Shown here in pieces: positions 1 to 7,831 of a stretch of 64,000 bases of DNA (the stretch's first letter is position 1; each line of letters opens with the position of its first letter). Source of the DNA: Streptomyces griseoviridis (lineage in GTDB: Bacteria > Actinomycetota > Actinomycetes > Streptomycetales > Streptomycetaceae). The stretch is taken from the NCBI GenBank assembly GCA_014649155.1, contig BMSM01000028.1:1-64000 (forward strand). Direction: 5' to 3'. A program made the position numbers and the translations under genes. The notes below the pieces were generated by a model, which had not been told where the DNA came from, made no database searches, and saw only the letters and a list, made by a program, of their open reading frames with translations.

Positions 1-1
1 T

Positions 2-136
2 CCAGCGGGCCGCCGGACCCGCAAGGCGATCGACGATGCCTTCACCGGCGCGGAGCCGTCAGAAACCGGAGAGCCTCAGGGCACATCACCACCCCCAGCG
101 AAACCAATGTGCCCTCAATGTGCCCTGGCCGCCTGA
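2..136 (+). CDS. C-terminal end of a probable tyrosine recombinase (integrase), cut by the window edge
   Basis: An open frame enters from the left edge and stops with TGA at 134-136, giving 44 residues that begin PAGRRTRKAIDDAF and end MCPQCALAA. Streptomyces element-borne tyrosine integrases often finish with a basic RRTRKAIDxAF-type helix and a low-complexity tail containing MCP, so this is probably the tail of such an integrase. The catalytic domain lies outside the window, so the call rests on tail resemblance only. No tRNA or att-like repeat is visible in the following 500 bases. Confidence 0.4.
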   Translation, partial: PAGRRTRKAIDDAFTGAEPSETGEPQGTSPPPAKPMCPQCALAA

Positions 137-203
137 CGGCCCCTCCCCGGCACGCACAAGGGCGAGGCCCGAAGACCCCGCCCGAACCTCACGGAACCCC
201 GGC

Positions 204-635
204 TCAGGGCCACACCAGGCAGTACGCCTGATGCCCCGCCTCGTGCAACCGCTTCGAGAAGTCCTGCCACTCGTGCAGCAGTTGGTACACGTTGAACGCG
301 TCCCGCGGCCCGCCCCGGTCCGGGACCGTGGACCAGATGAAGGCCGCCGCGCCGACCGCCTCCTCGCCGATGCCGCGCAGCGGGTCGACGACGGTCATCG
401 GGAGCTTCACGACCGCGTAGTCGGGGTGGAGGACGACGAGTTCGAGCGGGGGGACCCGGTGCAGGGGGACGCCCTCGATGCCGGTGAGGACCATGGCCGC
501 CATGGTCTCCGGCTTGATCTTGGTGAACATGCCGTTCATGCCCAGCTCGTCGCCGCCGAGTTCCTCGGGGCGCATGGAGATGGGGACGCGGGCCGCGGTC
601 GCGCCGTCGGGCGCGCCGAAGTACTTGTAGGTCAC
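204..635 (-). CDS. Conserved hypothetical protein, 143 aa
   Basis: The protein runs from VTYKYFGAPDGATAARVP to a C-terminus ending YCLVWP. I chose the GTG at 635 because the conserved-looking sequence begins there and a G-rich stretch precedes it; the frame stays open upstream to 830, but that part is arginine-rich and looks non-coding. There is no signal peptide or membrane segment. The middle part (LVVLHPDYAVVKLPMTVVDP) and a WSTVPDRGGPRDAFNVYQLL stretch suggest a compact globular protein. It converges on the integrase remnant. I recognise it as a gene conserved next to hemL in Streptomyces but know of no assigned function. Confidence 0.75.
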   Translation of the reverse strand: MTYKYFGAPDGATAARVPISMRPEELGGDELGMNGMFTKIKPETMAAMVLTGIEGVPLHRVPPLELVVLHPDYAVVKLPMTVVDPLRGIGEEAVGAAAFIWSTVPDRGGPRDAFNVYQLLHEWQDFSKRLHEAGHQAYCLVWP

Positions 636-1169
636 CCCCACCCGACCACCATTCCTGCTCCCGGCCCGGAGCCGGTCGACCCCGCGGTCGAGCCGTTCGG
701 GCTCATTCGGTCCAGCGTGTGCCTGGCGTGCCTCGGCCGTCTCCTCCGCCTCGCGTCGGTGCCTGCCCCGCCGGGCGCGTCGAGGACCCAGGTCGTCGGT
801 CCCCTCGCCCAGTCCGCCACCGCGATGCATATCTCCACCCGACTGCTTTTCTAGGCCGCGTGGCCCCGGCCGCGCAACCCGATCATCGTGTCAGTGACCT
901 CCCCCGCGGCCGCCCGCCGAAACGTACGGTGAGACATCTGTCCGCAGGGCCGGCCGCCCCCGTCCGCGCGCCCCGGGTGCTCCGGGTGTACCCGGCTTCC
1001 GGCCTGTTCCGGTCCGGTCCCAGTCTTGCAGACGTGGCGGCCGTGGCAACGGTTGTCCGATCATCGGGCGGCACTCCGGCTTCCGGCCCGCTCCCGTCCG
1101 CCCCCTTCTCCCGCCCCCGGCCCCCCGCACCCGCTGGCCTACCCTGAGGAGGTCACCCCCGCAACCGGA
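636..1169. other. Intergenic region upstream of hemL
   Basis: About 530 bases between the divergent hypothetical gene and hemL hold no reading frame with coding character. The stretch is C-rich. A TACCCT hexamer at 1140-1145 could be a -10 element for hemL, with a transcript start about 65 bases before the gene; no convincing -35 was seen. Nothing else is recognised here. Confidence 0.4.
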
Positions 1170-1170
1170 G

Positions 1171-1207
1171 TCCGAGAAGTCGGAGAAGGTCGAGAAGGTC
1201 GGAGAAG
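1171..1207 (+). repeat. Four purine-rich TCSGAGAAG repeats in the hemL leader
   Basis: Four imperfect copies of TC(C/G)GAGAAG(G) occur in tandem with 9-10 base spacing just before hemL. The last copy ends nine bases before the ATG and supplies the only Shine-Dalgarno-like GGAGAAG. The repeats could be slippage-prone sequence or several overlapping ribosome-docking sites; which one is not decidable from sequence. Confidence 0.6.
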
Positions 1208-1216
1208 TCGCAGGTC

Positions 1217-2533
1217 ATGAGCGAACTGGCATATCCATACGAAGCACCGGCCTCGCAGGCGCTGTTCGACCGTGCGGCGGCCGTCACGCCCGGCGGTGTG
1301 AACTCCCCGGTGCGGGCCTTCGGCGCGGTCGGCGGCACCCCCCGGTTCATGGTGTCCGGCACCGGGCCGTACCTCACCGACGCCGACGGCCGGGAGTACG
1401 TCGACCTGGTCTGCTCCTGGGGGCCGATGATCCTCGGGCACGCGCACCCCGAGGTGATCGCCGCCGTGCAGGAGGCGGTCGCGCGCGGCACGTCGTTCGG
1501 GACGCCCGCCGAGGGCGAGGTCGCGCTCGCCGAGGCCATGGTGGAGCGGGTGGCCCCGCTGGAGCAGGTGCGGCTGGTGTCCAGCGGCACCGAGGCGACC
1601 ATGTCGGCGATCCGGCTGGCCCGCGGGTTCACCCGGCGGACCAAGGTGATCAAGTTCGCCGGGTGCTACCACGGCCACGTCGACTCGCTGCTGGCCGCCG
1701 CCGGCTCCGGGGTCGCCACCTTCGCGCTGCCCGACACGCCCGGCGTCACCGGCGCCCAGGCGAGCGACACCATCGTGCTGCCGTACAACGACCTCGACGC
1801 CGTGCACGCCGCCTTCGCCGCGCACCCCGGTGAGATCGCCTGCGTGATCACCGAGGCGTCGCCCGGCAACATGGGCGTCGTACCGCCGCTGCCCGGCTTC
1901 AACCAGGGCCTGAAGGACGCCTGCGCCGCCGACGGCGCGCTGTTCGTCTCCGACGAGGTCATGACCGGGTTCCGGACCAGCCGCGCCGGGTGGTACGGGA
2001 TCGAGGGCGTCGTCCCCGACCTGATGACCTTCGGGAAGGTGATGGGCGGGGGCTTCCCCGCCGCCGCCTTCGGGGGACGCGCGGACGTCATGGCCCACCT
2101 CGCCCCGGCCGGCCCGGTCTACCAGGCCGGCACGCTCTCCGGGAACCCGGTCGCCACCGCCGCCGGCCTCGCCCAGCTCCGTCTCCTCGACGACGCGGCG
2201 TACGAGAAGGTGAACGCCGTCTCGCGGCGGATCCAGGGGCTCGTCGGCGAGGCGCTGGCCAAGGAGGGGGTCGCGCACACCATCCAGACCGCCTCCAACA
2301 TGTTCTCCGTCTTCTTCACCGACCGCCCGGTGCGGAACTACGAGGACGCCAAGGCGCAGGAGTCCTTCCGCTTCACCGCCTTCTTCCACTCCCTCCTCGC
2401 CCAGGGCGTCTACCTCCCGCCGTCCTCCTTCGAGTCCTGGTTCGTGTCCACCGCGCACGACGAGCGGGCCGTGCAGCGGATCGCCGACGCCCTCCCGGCG
2501 GCGGCCCGCGCGGCGGCGGAGGCGACGGCATGA
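1217..2533 (+). CDS. hemL: Glutamate-1-semialdehyde 2,1-aminomutase
   Basis: This 438-residue PLP enzyme converts glutamate-1-semialdehyde into 5-aminolevulinate, the second step of the C5 route to heme, in the cytoplasm. The family is recognised from PGGVNSPVRAF at residues 25-35, SSGTEATMSAIRLAR near 122, CYHGHVDSLL near 150, and the cofactor lysine K274 in TFGKVMGGGFP. Length is normal for the family. The ATG at 1217 is preceded by GGAGAAG. Its stop overlaps the start of the next gene (ATGA), so the two are co-translated. The neighbouring cytochrome c maturation operon would use the heme that this pathway makes. Confidence 0.97.
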   Translation: MSELAYPYEAPASQALFDRAAAVTPGGVNSPVRAFGAVGGTPRFMVSGTGPYLTDADGREYVDLVCSWGPMILGHAHPEVIAAVQEAVARGTSFGTPAEGEVALAEAMVERVAPLEQVRLVSSGTEATMSAIRLARGFTRRTKVIKFAGCYHGHVDSLLAAAGSGVATFALPDTPGVTGAQASDTIVLPYNDLDAVHAAFAAHPGEIACVITEASPGNMGVVPPLPGFNQGLKDACAADGALFVSDEVMTGFRTSRAGWYGIEGVVPDLMTFGKVMGGGFPAAAFGGRADVMAHLAPAGPVYQAGTLSGNPVATAAGLAQLRLLDDAAYEKVNAVSRRIQGLVGEALAKEGVAHTIQTASNMFSVFFTDRPVRNYEDAKAQESFRFTAFFHSLLAQGVYLPPSSFESWFVSTAHDERAVQRIADALPAAARAAAEATA

Positions 2534-3222
2534 GCAGCACGGACCGCGACCAGGAGATCACCGTCGTCCACCTGATGCGGCACGGCGAGGTCCACAACCC
2601 CACCGGCGTCCTCTACGGCCGGCTGCCCGGCTACCACCTCTCCGAGCTGGGCCGGCGGATGGCCGAGCGGGTCGCCGAGCACCTCGCCCCGCGGGACGTG
2701 ACGTACGTCGCCGCCTCCCCGCTGGAGCGGGCGCAGGAGACGGCCGCGCCGATCGCCAAGGAGCACGGGCTCGACCTGGACACCGACGAGCGGCTCATCG
2801 AGGCGGACAACGTCTTCCAGGGCAAGACCTTCGGCATCGGCGACGGCGCGCTGCGCCGGCCCGCCAACTGGAAGCACGTCGTCAACCCCTTCAAGCCGTC
2901 CTGGGGCGAGCCGTACGTCGACCAGGTGGTCCGGATGATGGGCGCGCTGGACGCGGCCAAGGACCGGGCCCGGGGCCACGAGGCGGTCGTCGTCAGCCAC
3001 CAGCTGCCGATCTGGATCGTCCGGTCCTACGTCGAGCGGCGCCGCCTGTGGCACGACCCGCGCAAGCGGCAGTGCACGCTCGCGTCCCTGACGACGTTCA
3101 CGTACCAGGGCGACCGGATCGTGTCGGTCGGCTACTCGGAGCCGGCCCGCGACCTCGTCCCGGCCCATCTGCTCGCCGGCGCCAAGCCGGAGAAGGGGAA
3201 GGGCAAGGCCTACGGGGCCTGA
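2530..3222 (+). CDS. Histidine phosphatase / phosphoglycerate mutase family protein, 230 aa
   Basis: This is a cytoplasmic histidine-phosphatase-superfamily enzyme. The phosphohistidine motif LMRHGEVHNP lies near residue 15 and the second histidine is in VVVSHQLPIW near residue 158. The substrate cannot be told from sequence; many actinobacterial members are phosphatases of small phosphorylated metabolites rather than glycolytic mutases. The ATG overlaps the hemL stop by four bases, so it belongs to the hemL operon. The C-terminus is lysine-rich (KPEKGKGKAYGA). A hairpin follows the stop codon. Confidence 0.88.
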   Translation: MSSTDRDQEITVVHLMRHGEVHNPTGVLYGRLPGYHLSELGRRMAERVAEHLAPRDVTYVAASPLERAQETAAPIAKEHGLDLDTDERLIEADNVFQGKTFGIGDGALRRPANWKHVVNPFKPSWGEPYVDQVVRMMGALDAAKDRARGHEAVVVSHQLPIWIVRSYVERRRLWHDPRKRQCTLASLTTFTYQGDRIVSVGYSEPARDLVPAHLLAGAKPEKGKGKAYGA

Positions 3223-3230
3223 GTGACGGG

Positions 3231-3254
3231 AGTCCGCGGCGGGGACCGTGGACT
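3231..3254 (+). terminator. Hairpin after the hemL operon
   Basis: AGTCCGCGG and CCGTGGACT form a 9-bp stem with one G-U pair and a six-base loop, eight bases after the stop codon of the phosphatase gene. There is no long T-run, which is common for Streptomyces terminators. Confidence 0.5.
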
Positions 3255-3347
3255 TCGTCACGATATCCGCACGTATTTTCGGAACCTCCCCCTCCATCGC
3301 GCCCTCTGACCGGGTGACCACAGAGAACGCGATGAACGGGGAGCGCG

Positions 3348-4646
3348 ATGCGTACCTCCACCCCAGGCCCCACCCGACCCACCGGCCGCACGCTCTCCCG
3401 GCGGGGCGCGCTCGGGCTCGGCGCGGGCGCCGCCGCCGCGGCGGCCGTCGGACTGACGGGCTGCGGCGGCGGTGCCCACTCCGACGGGCTGAAGCCGCAC
3501 ACGGGTGCCGGCGCCGGTCCCGGTGCCGAGCCCACCGTGACCGCCCGTCCGCTCGGCGACGGCTCCACCGAGTTCACCGGCAAGCAGCCCCACCAGCCGG
3601 CCGCGCCCGAGCCGCTGGAGCCGGGGCAGGCGCCGCCGCAGTTCGTGGTGTTCTCCTGGGACGGCGCCGGCGACGTCGGCAACGGCCTCTTCCCGCGTTT
3701 CCTGGACCTCGCCGGGGAGCACGAGGCGCACATGACCTTCTTCCTCTCCGGGCTCTACCTCCTGCCCGAGTCGAAGAAGCGCCTCTACGAGCCGCCGAAC
3801 AACCCGCGCGGCGCCTCCGACATCGGCTACCTCACCGACGCGCACATCAAGGAGACGCTGAAGAACGTCCGGCGGGCCTGGCTGGAGGGGCACGAGATCG
3901 GCACCCACTTCAACGGCCACTTCTGCGCCGGGTCCGGCTCCGTCGCCCACTGGACCCCCGCGCAGTGGCGCAGCGAGATCGACCAGGCCAAGAAGTTCGT
4001 CACCGAGTGGCGGACCAACACGGGCTGGACCGACCTGCCCGCCCTCCCCTTCGACTACGACAAGGAACTGGTCGGCGGCCGCACCCCCTGCCTGCTCGGC
4101 CAGGACAACCTGCTGCCCACCGCCCGCGAGCTGGGCTGGCGCTACGACGCCTCCTCGCCCGGCGGCCGCCAGGTCTGGCCGGTGAAGCGGAACGGCGTCT
4201 GGGACCTGCCGTTGCAGCAGATACCTTTCCCCGGGCACTCGTTCGAGGTCCTGTCGATGGACTACAACATGCTGGCCAACCAGTCCGTCAACTCCACCAA
4301 GGCGCCCGCCTACAACTACCCGGGCTGGCGCCGGCAGGCCGCCCAGTCGTACATATCCGGCTTCCGGCGGGCCTACGAGACGAACCGGGCGCCCTTCTTC
4401 ATCGGCAACCACTTCGAGGAGTGGAACGGCGGCCTCTACATGGACGCCGTGGAGGAGGCCCTGGAGCACATCGCGCGGGAGAAGGAGAAGGGCGGGGACA
4501 TCCGGCTGGTCTCCTTCCGCCAGTTCACCGACTGGCTGGACGCCCAGCGGCCCGAGGTCCTCGACACCCTGCGCACGCTGGAGGTCGGCACCGCGCCCGC
4601 CGGGGGCTGGAACACCTTCCTGAAGGCGGCCCCCACCACCACCTGA
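3348..4646 (+). CDS. Secreted lipoprotein with polysaccharide-deacetylase-like fold, 432 aa
   Basis: The N-terminus carries a twin-arginine motif (SRRGALGLG, residues 17-25) and a lipobox LTGC with the lipidated cysteine at 39, so the protein should be exported folded through Tat and anchored outside the membrane. The body from about residue 98 has NodB-type landmarks: VVFSWDGAGDV with D105 in the position of the catalytic/metal aspartate, a metal-type HFNGH (H187, H191), and later GNHFEEWNGG. This arrangement resembles chitin-deacetylase-like CE4 proteins. The motif is not the classical TFDDG, so activity is uncertain. The ATG has GGGGAG ten bases upstream. It precedes resA in the same direction by 66 bases. 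Confidence 0.75.
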   Translation: MRTSTPGPTRPTGRTLSRRGALGLGAGAAAAAAVGLTGCGGGAHSDGLKPHTGAGAGPGAEPTVTARPLGDGSTEFTGKQPHQPAAPEPLEPGQAPPQFVVFSWDGAGDVGNGLFPRFLDLAGEHEAHMTFFLSGLYLLPESKKRLYEPPNNPRGASDIGYLTDAHIKETLKNVRRAWLEGHEIGTHFNGHFCAGSGSVAHWTPAQWRSEIDQAKKFVTEWRTNTGWTDLPALPFDYDKELVGGRTPCLLGQDNLLPTARELGWRYDASSPGGRQVWPVKRNGVWDLPLQQIPFPGHSFEVLSMDYNMLANQSVNSTKAPAYNYPGWRRQAAQSYISGFRRAYETNRAPFFIGNHFEEWNGGLYMDAVEEALEHIAREKEKGGDIRLVSFRQFTDWLDAQRPEVLDTLRTLEVGTAPAGGWNTFLKAAPTTT

Positions 4647-4712
4647 GGTGCGGATTCCGCCTCGGCAGGGGGGTGCGCAAGATCCCCGGACCGGACATGC
4701 GAAACTTTTCAC

Positions 4713-5345
4713 ATGAGTGCCGCCAGCCGCGCCCCCCTGCGCTCGAACCGCACCACCGCCCGCGCCCGCCGCCGCGCCGCCCTGGCCACCGGCGCCGTCG
4801 CGGGCGCCCTGCTGCTGTCCGCCTGCGGCTCCGGCGGGACCTCCGGGGGAGGCGGCGACACCCACTACATCACCGGCGCGAACGGCATCGCGGCCGTCGA
4901 CAAGGGCGACCGCGCCGCCGTCCCCGACCTCTCCGGCAAGACCGTCGACGGCGAGCAGCTCGACGTCGCCGCGTACAAGGGCAAGGTCGTCGTCCTCAAC
5001 GTGTGGGGCTCCTGGTGCCCGCCCTGCCGCGCCGAGGCCAAGAACTTCGAGAAGGTCTACCAGGACGTCAAGGACCAGGGCGTCCAGTTCGTCGGCATCA
5101 ACACCCGCGACACCTCCACCGGCCCCGCCAGGGCCTTCGAGAAGGAGTACGGGATCAGCTACCCGAGCCTGTACGACCCCACGGGCAAGCTGATGCTCCG
5201 CTTCGCGAAGGGCACCCTCAACCCGCAGGCCATCCCCTCCACCCTCGTCATAGACCGCGACGGGAGGATCGCCGCGCGCACCCTCCAGGCGCTCAGCGAG
5301 GAGAAGCTGCGGGCGATGCTCAAGCCGGTCCTGGCGGAGAAGTGA
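4713..5345 (+). CDS. resA: ResA/TlpA-type thiol-disulfide lipoprotein
   Basis: This 210-residue thioredoxin-fold protein reduces the disulfide of apocytochrome c outside the membrane so that heme can be attached. A signal peptide ends in the lipobox LLSAC (cysteine 38). The redox centre is WCPPC at residues 101-105 within VVLNVWGSWCPPCRAEAK, and a cis-proline region with PSTLVIDRDG follows near 175. It is the first gene of the four-gene cytochrome c maturation cluster; ccdA starts two bases after its stop. No clear Shine-Dalgarno precedes the ATG. Confidence 0.93.
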   Translation: MSAASRAPLRSNRTTARARRRAALATGAVAGALLLSACGSGGTSGGGGDTHYITGANGIAAVDKGDRAAVPDLSGKTVDGEQLDVAAYKGKVVVLNVWGSWCPPCRAEAKNFEKVYQDVKDQGVQFVGINTRDTSTGPARAFEKEYGISYPSLYDPTGKLMLRFAKGTLNPQAIPSTLVIDRDGRIAARTLQALSEEKLRAMLKPVLAEK

Positions 5346-5346
5346 C

Positions 5347-6117
5347 GTGAGTGCCGCCCTGTCCACGCTCGCCGCGGACCCCGGCGAGACCGTACGCAGC
5401 GGCGCGCTGCTGCTCGCCCTGCCGATCGCCCTCCTCGGCGGCCTCGTCTCCTTCTTCTCGCCCTGCGTCCTGCCCCTGGTCCCCGGTTACCTGTCCTATG
5501 TGACCGGCGTCACCGGCACCGACCTGGCCGAGGCCCGGCGCGGCCGGATGGCGACCGGCGCCGCCCTCTTCGTCCTCGGCTTCACCGCCGTGTTCGTCTC
5601 CGGCGGCGCGCTGTTCGGCTTCTTCGGGCAGACCCTCCAGGAGGAGCGCGGCGTCCTCACCAAGGTGCTCGGCGTCCTCATGATCGTCCTGGGCGTCTTC
5701 TTCATGGGCCTGATGCCCTGGCTCACCCAGCGCGAGTACCGCTTCCACAAGCGGCCCGCCACCGGCCTGGTCGGCGCCCCGCTGCTCGGCGCCCTGTTCG
5801 GCATCGGCTGGACGCCCTGCATCGGCCCGACCCTCGCCTCGGTCCTCGCGCTCTCCTCCGACCAGGCCAGTGCCGGGCGCGGCGCGATACTGACCGTCGC
5901 GTACTGCCTCGGCCTCGGCGTGCCCTTCGTGCTCGCCGCGGTCGCCTTCCGCAAGGCGCTCGGCGCCTTCGGCTGGGTCAAGCGCCACTACGTCTGGGTG
6001 ATGCGGATCGGCGGCACCATGATGATCGCCACCGGACTGCTGCTGCTGACCGGCGCGTGGGACAGCATCGTCCAGCAGATGCAGACCTGGTCCAACGGCT
6101 TCACTGTAGGGATCTGA
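5347..6117 (+). CDS. ccdA: Cytochrome c biogenesis membrane protein CcdA (DsbD-like)
   Basis: This 256-residue, six-helix membrane protein passes electrons from cytoplasmic thioredoxin across the membrane to ResA. The two signature cysteine regions are SFFSPCVLPLVPGYLSYVTG near residue 40 and GIGWTPCIGPTLASV near 155, one in each inverted repeat half. A GTG start two bases after resA is used, so translation is coupled. Length and topology fit the family. Confidence 0.95.
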   Translation: MSAALSTLAADPGETVRSGALLLALPIALLGGLVSFFSPCVLPLVPGYLSYVTGVTGTDLAEARRGRMATGAALFVLGFTAVFVSGGALFGFFGQTLQEERGVLTKVLGVLMIVLGVFFMGLMPWLTQREYRFHKRPATGLVGAPLLGALFGIGWTPCIGPTLASVLALSSDQASAGRGAILTVAYCLGLGVPFVLAAVAFRKALGAFGWVKRHYVWVMRIGGTMMIATGLLLLTGAWDSIVQQMQTWSNGFTVGI

Positions 6118-6121
6118 CGCG

Positions 6122-7831
6122 ATGAGCAAGACGACCACCGACGGCACCCGGAAGGCCGGTGACGACCAGGAGCTGGGCGCCGCCGGCTCCCAGCTGTCCA
6201 CCGCGCCCGCGGAGGAAGGGCCGAACCCGCCCGCCATGGGCGTCGTCGGCTGGGTCCGCTGGTTCTGGCGGCAGCTCACCTCCATGCGGGTCGCGCTGCT
6301 GCTGCTCCTGCTGCTGTCGCTGGGCGCGATCCCCGGCTCGCTGATCCCGCAGACCGGCGTCGACGCCACCAAGGTCGAGCAGTTCTACCAGGACCACGAG
6401 ACCCTCGCGCCGGTCTACGAGAAACTCGGCCTCTTCCACGTCTACAGCTCGGTGTGGTTCTCCGCGGTCTACATCCTGCTGTTCGTCTCGCTCATCGGCT
6501 GCATCGTCCCGCGCACCTGGCAGTTCGTCGGCCAGCTCCGCGGCCGGCCGCCCCGCGCCCCGCGCCGCCTGACCCGGCTGCCCGCCTACACCACCTGGCG
6601 CACCGGGGCCGCCCCCGAGGAGGTCCGCGAGGCCGCGCTGAAGCTGCTGCGGAAGCGCCGCTTCCGCGCCCACCGGGACGGCGACGCCGTCGCCGCCGAG
6701 AAGGGCTATCTCCGCGAGGTCGGCAACCTCGCCTTCCACATCGCGCTGATCGTGATGCTGATCGCCTTCGGCTGGGGCCAGCTCTTCAAGTACGAGGGCA
6801 ACAAGCTGGTCCTGGAGGGCGACGGCTTCTCCAACACCCTCACGCAGTACGACGACTTCAAGTCAGGCAACCTCTGGTCGCAGGACGACCTGGCACCGTT
6901 CAGCTTCACCCTGAAGGACTTCAGGGGCACCTACGAGCCGTCCGGCCCCAACCGCGGCACCCCGCGCACCTTCGAGGCGCGGATCACCTACAGCGTGGGC
7001 GCCTACGGCAAGGAGAAGTCGACCACCGTCAAGGTCAACGAGCCGCTGGAGATCGACGGCTCCAAGGTCTACCTCGTCAGCCACGGCTACGCCCCGATCG
7101 TCACCGTCAAGGACGCCGAGGGCGACGTCGTCGTCGACCACGAGCCGTTCGCCCTGCTGCCGCTCGACGCCAACGTCACCTCCTCCGGCGCCATCAAGGT
7201 GATGGACGGCTACCGCAACGCCAAGGGCGAGAAGGAGCAGCTCGGCTTCAACGCGTTCTTCCTGCCGACCTACGGCGGCAAGGGCTCCACGATGCTCTCC
7301 ACCTTCCCGGCGCTGCTCAACCCGATGCTCGCGCTCTCCGCCTACCACGGCGACCTCGGCGTGGACTCCGGCATCCCGCAGAGCGTGTACCAGCTGGACG
7401 ACAAGAACCTGAAGGAGTTCAAGGACTCCAAGGGCGAGCTGTACAAGAAGCAGCTCAAGGTCGGCCAGACCATGACCCTCCCCGGCGGCAACGGCTCGGT
7501 CACCTTCGACGGCATCCAGGAATGGGCCGGCTTCCAGGTCACCGCCCAGCCCGGCAGCGGCTGGGCGCTGGGCGGCGCGGTCGTCGCCATCCTCGGCCTG
7601 GCCGGTTCGCTGTTCATCCAGCGCCGCCGGGTGTGGGTGCGGGCCGTGGCCGGCGCCGACGGCGTCACCGTGGTGGAGCTGGCCGGCCTCGGCCGCAGCG
7701 AGTCCGCGAAACTCCCCGAGGAACTCGGCGACCTGGCCGGGGTCCTGTACGACACCTTCCCCGAACCCACCGCCGAACCCACTGCCGAACCCACTGCCGA
7801 ACCCACTGCCGAGAGGGCTGAGAAGAAGTGA
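6122..7831 (+). CDS. resB: Cytochrome c biogenesis protein ResB (Ccs1)
   Basis: ResB pairs with CcsA to form the System II heme exporter and cytochrome c synthase. The 569-residue protein has N-terminal membrane helices (about 55-75 and 108-128), a third helix near 200-218, a large extracytoplasmic domain, and a last helix near 478-497, the normal ResB layout. The C-terminal tail holds four EPTA repeats that are absent from typical family members and probably vary in number between strains. The start lies four bases after the ccdA stop and the stop overlaps the ccsA GTG. Confidence 0.95.
   Translation: MSKTTTDGTRKAGDDQELGAAGSQLSTAPAEEGPNPPAMGVVGWVRWFWRQLTSMRVALLLLLLLSLGAIPGSLIPQTGVDATKVEQFYQDHETLAPVYEKLGLFHVYSSVWFSAVYILLFVSLIGCIVPRTWQFVGQLRGRPPRAPRRLTRLPAYTTWRTGAAPEEVREAALKLLRKRRFRAHRDGDAVAAEKGYLREVGNLAFHIALIVMLIAFGWGQLFKYEGNKLVLEGDGFSNTLTQYDDFKSGNLWSQDDLAPFSFTLKDFRGTYEPSGPNRGTPRTFEARITYSVGAYGKEKSTTVKVNEPLEIDGSKVYLVSHGYAPIVTVKDAEGDVVVDHEPFALLPLDANVTSSGAIKVMDGYRNAKGEKEQLGFNAFFLPTYGGKGSTMLSTFPALLNPMLALSAYHGDLGVDSGIPQSVYQLDDKNLKEFKDSKGELYKKQLKVGQTMTLPGGNGSVTFDGIQEWAGFQVTAQPGSGWALGGAVVAILGLAGSLFIQRRRVWVRAVAGADGVTVVELAGLGRSESAKLPEELGDLAGVLYDTFPEPTAEPTAEPTAEPTAERAEKK
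7763..7810 (+). repeat. Four 12-bp tandem repeats coding EPTA in the resB tail
   Basis: GAACCCACYGCC is repeated four times in perfect register; the first copy differs from the others by one silent base. The array encodes the hydrophilic cytoplasmic C-terminus of ResB, so unit gain or loss would leave the frame intact. Confidence 0.9.

Noticed and set aside
204..830. Longer version of the first minus-strand gene starting at 830.
   Set aside because: The extra 65 residues are Arg/Gly-rich low complexity with no ribosome site. The recognisable protein begins at GTG 635.
719..1147. A 142-codon proline/arginine-rich plus-strand frame before hemL.
   Set aside because: No ribosome site and no family resemblance; the composition is that of C-rich non-coding sequence.
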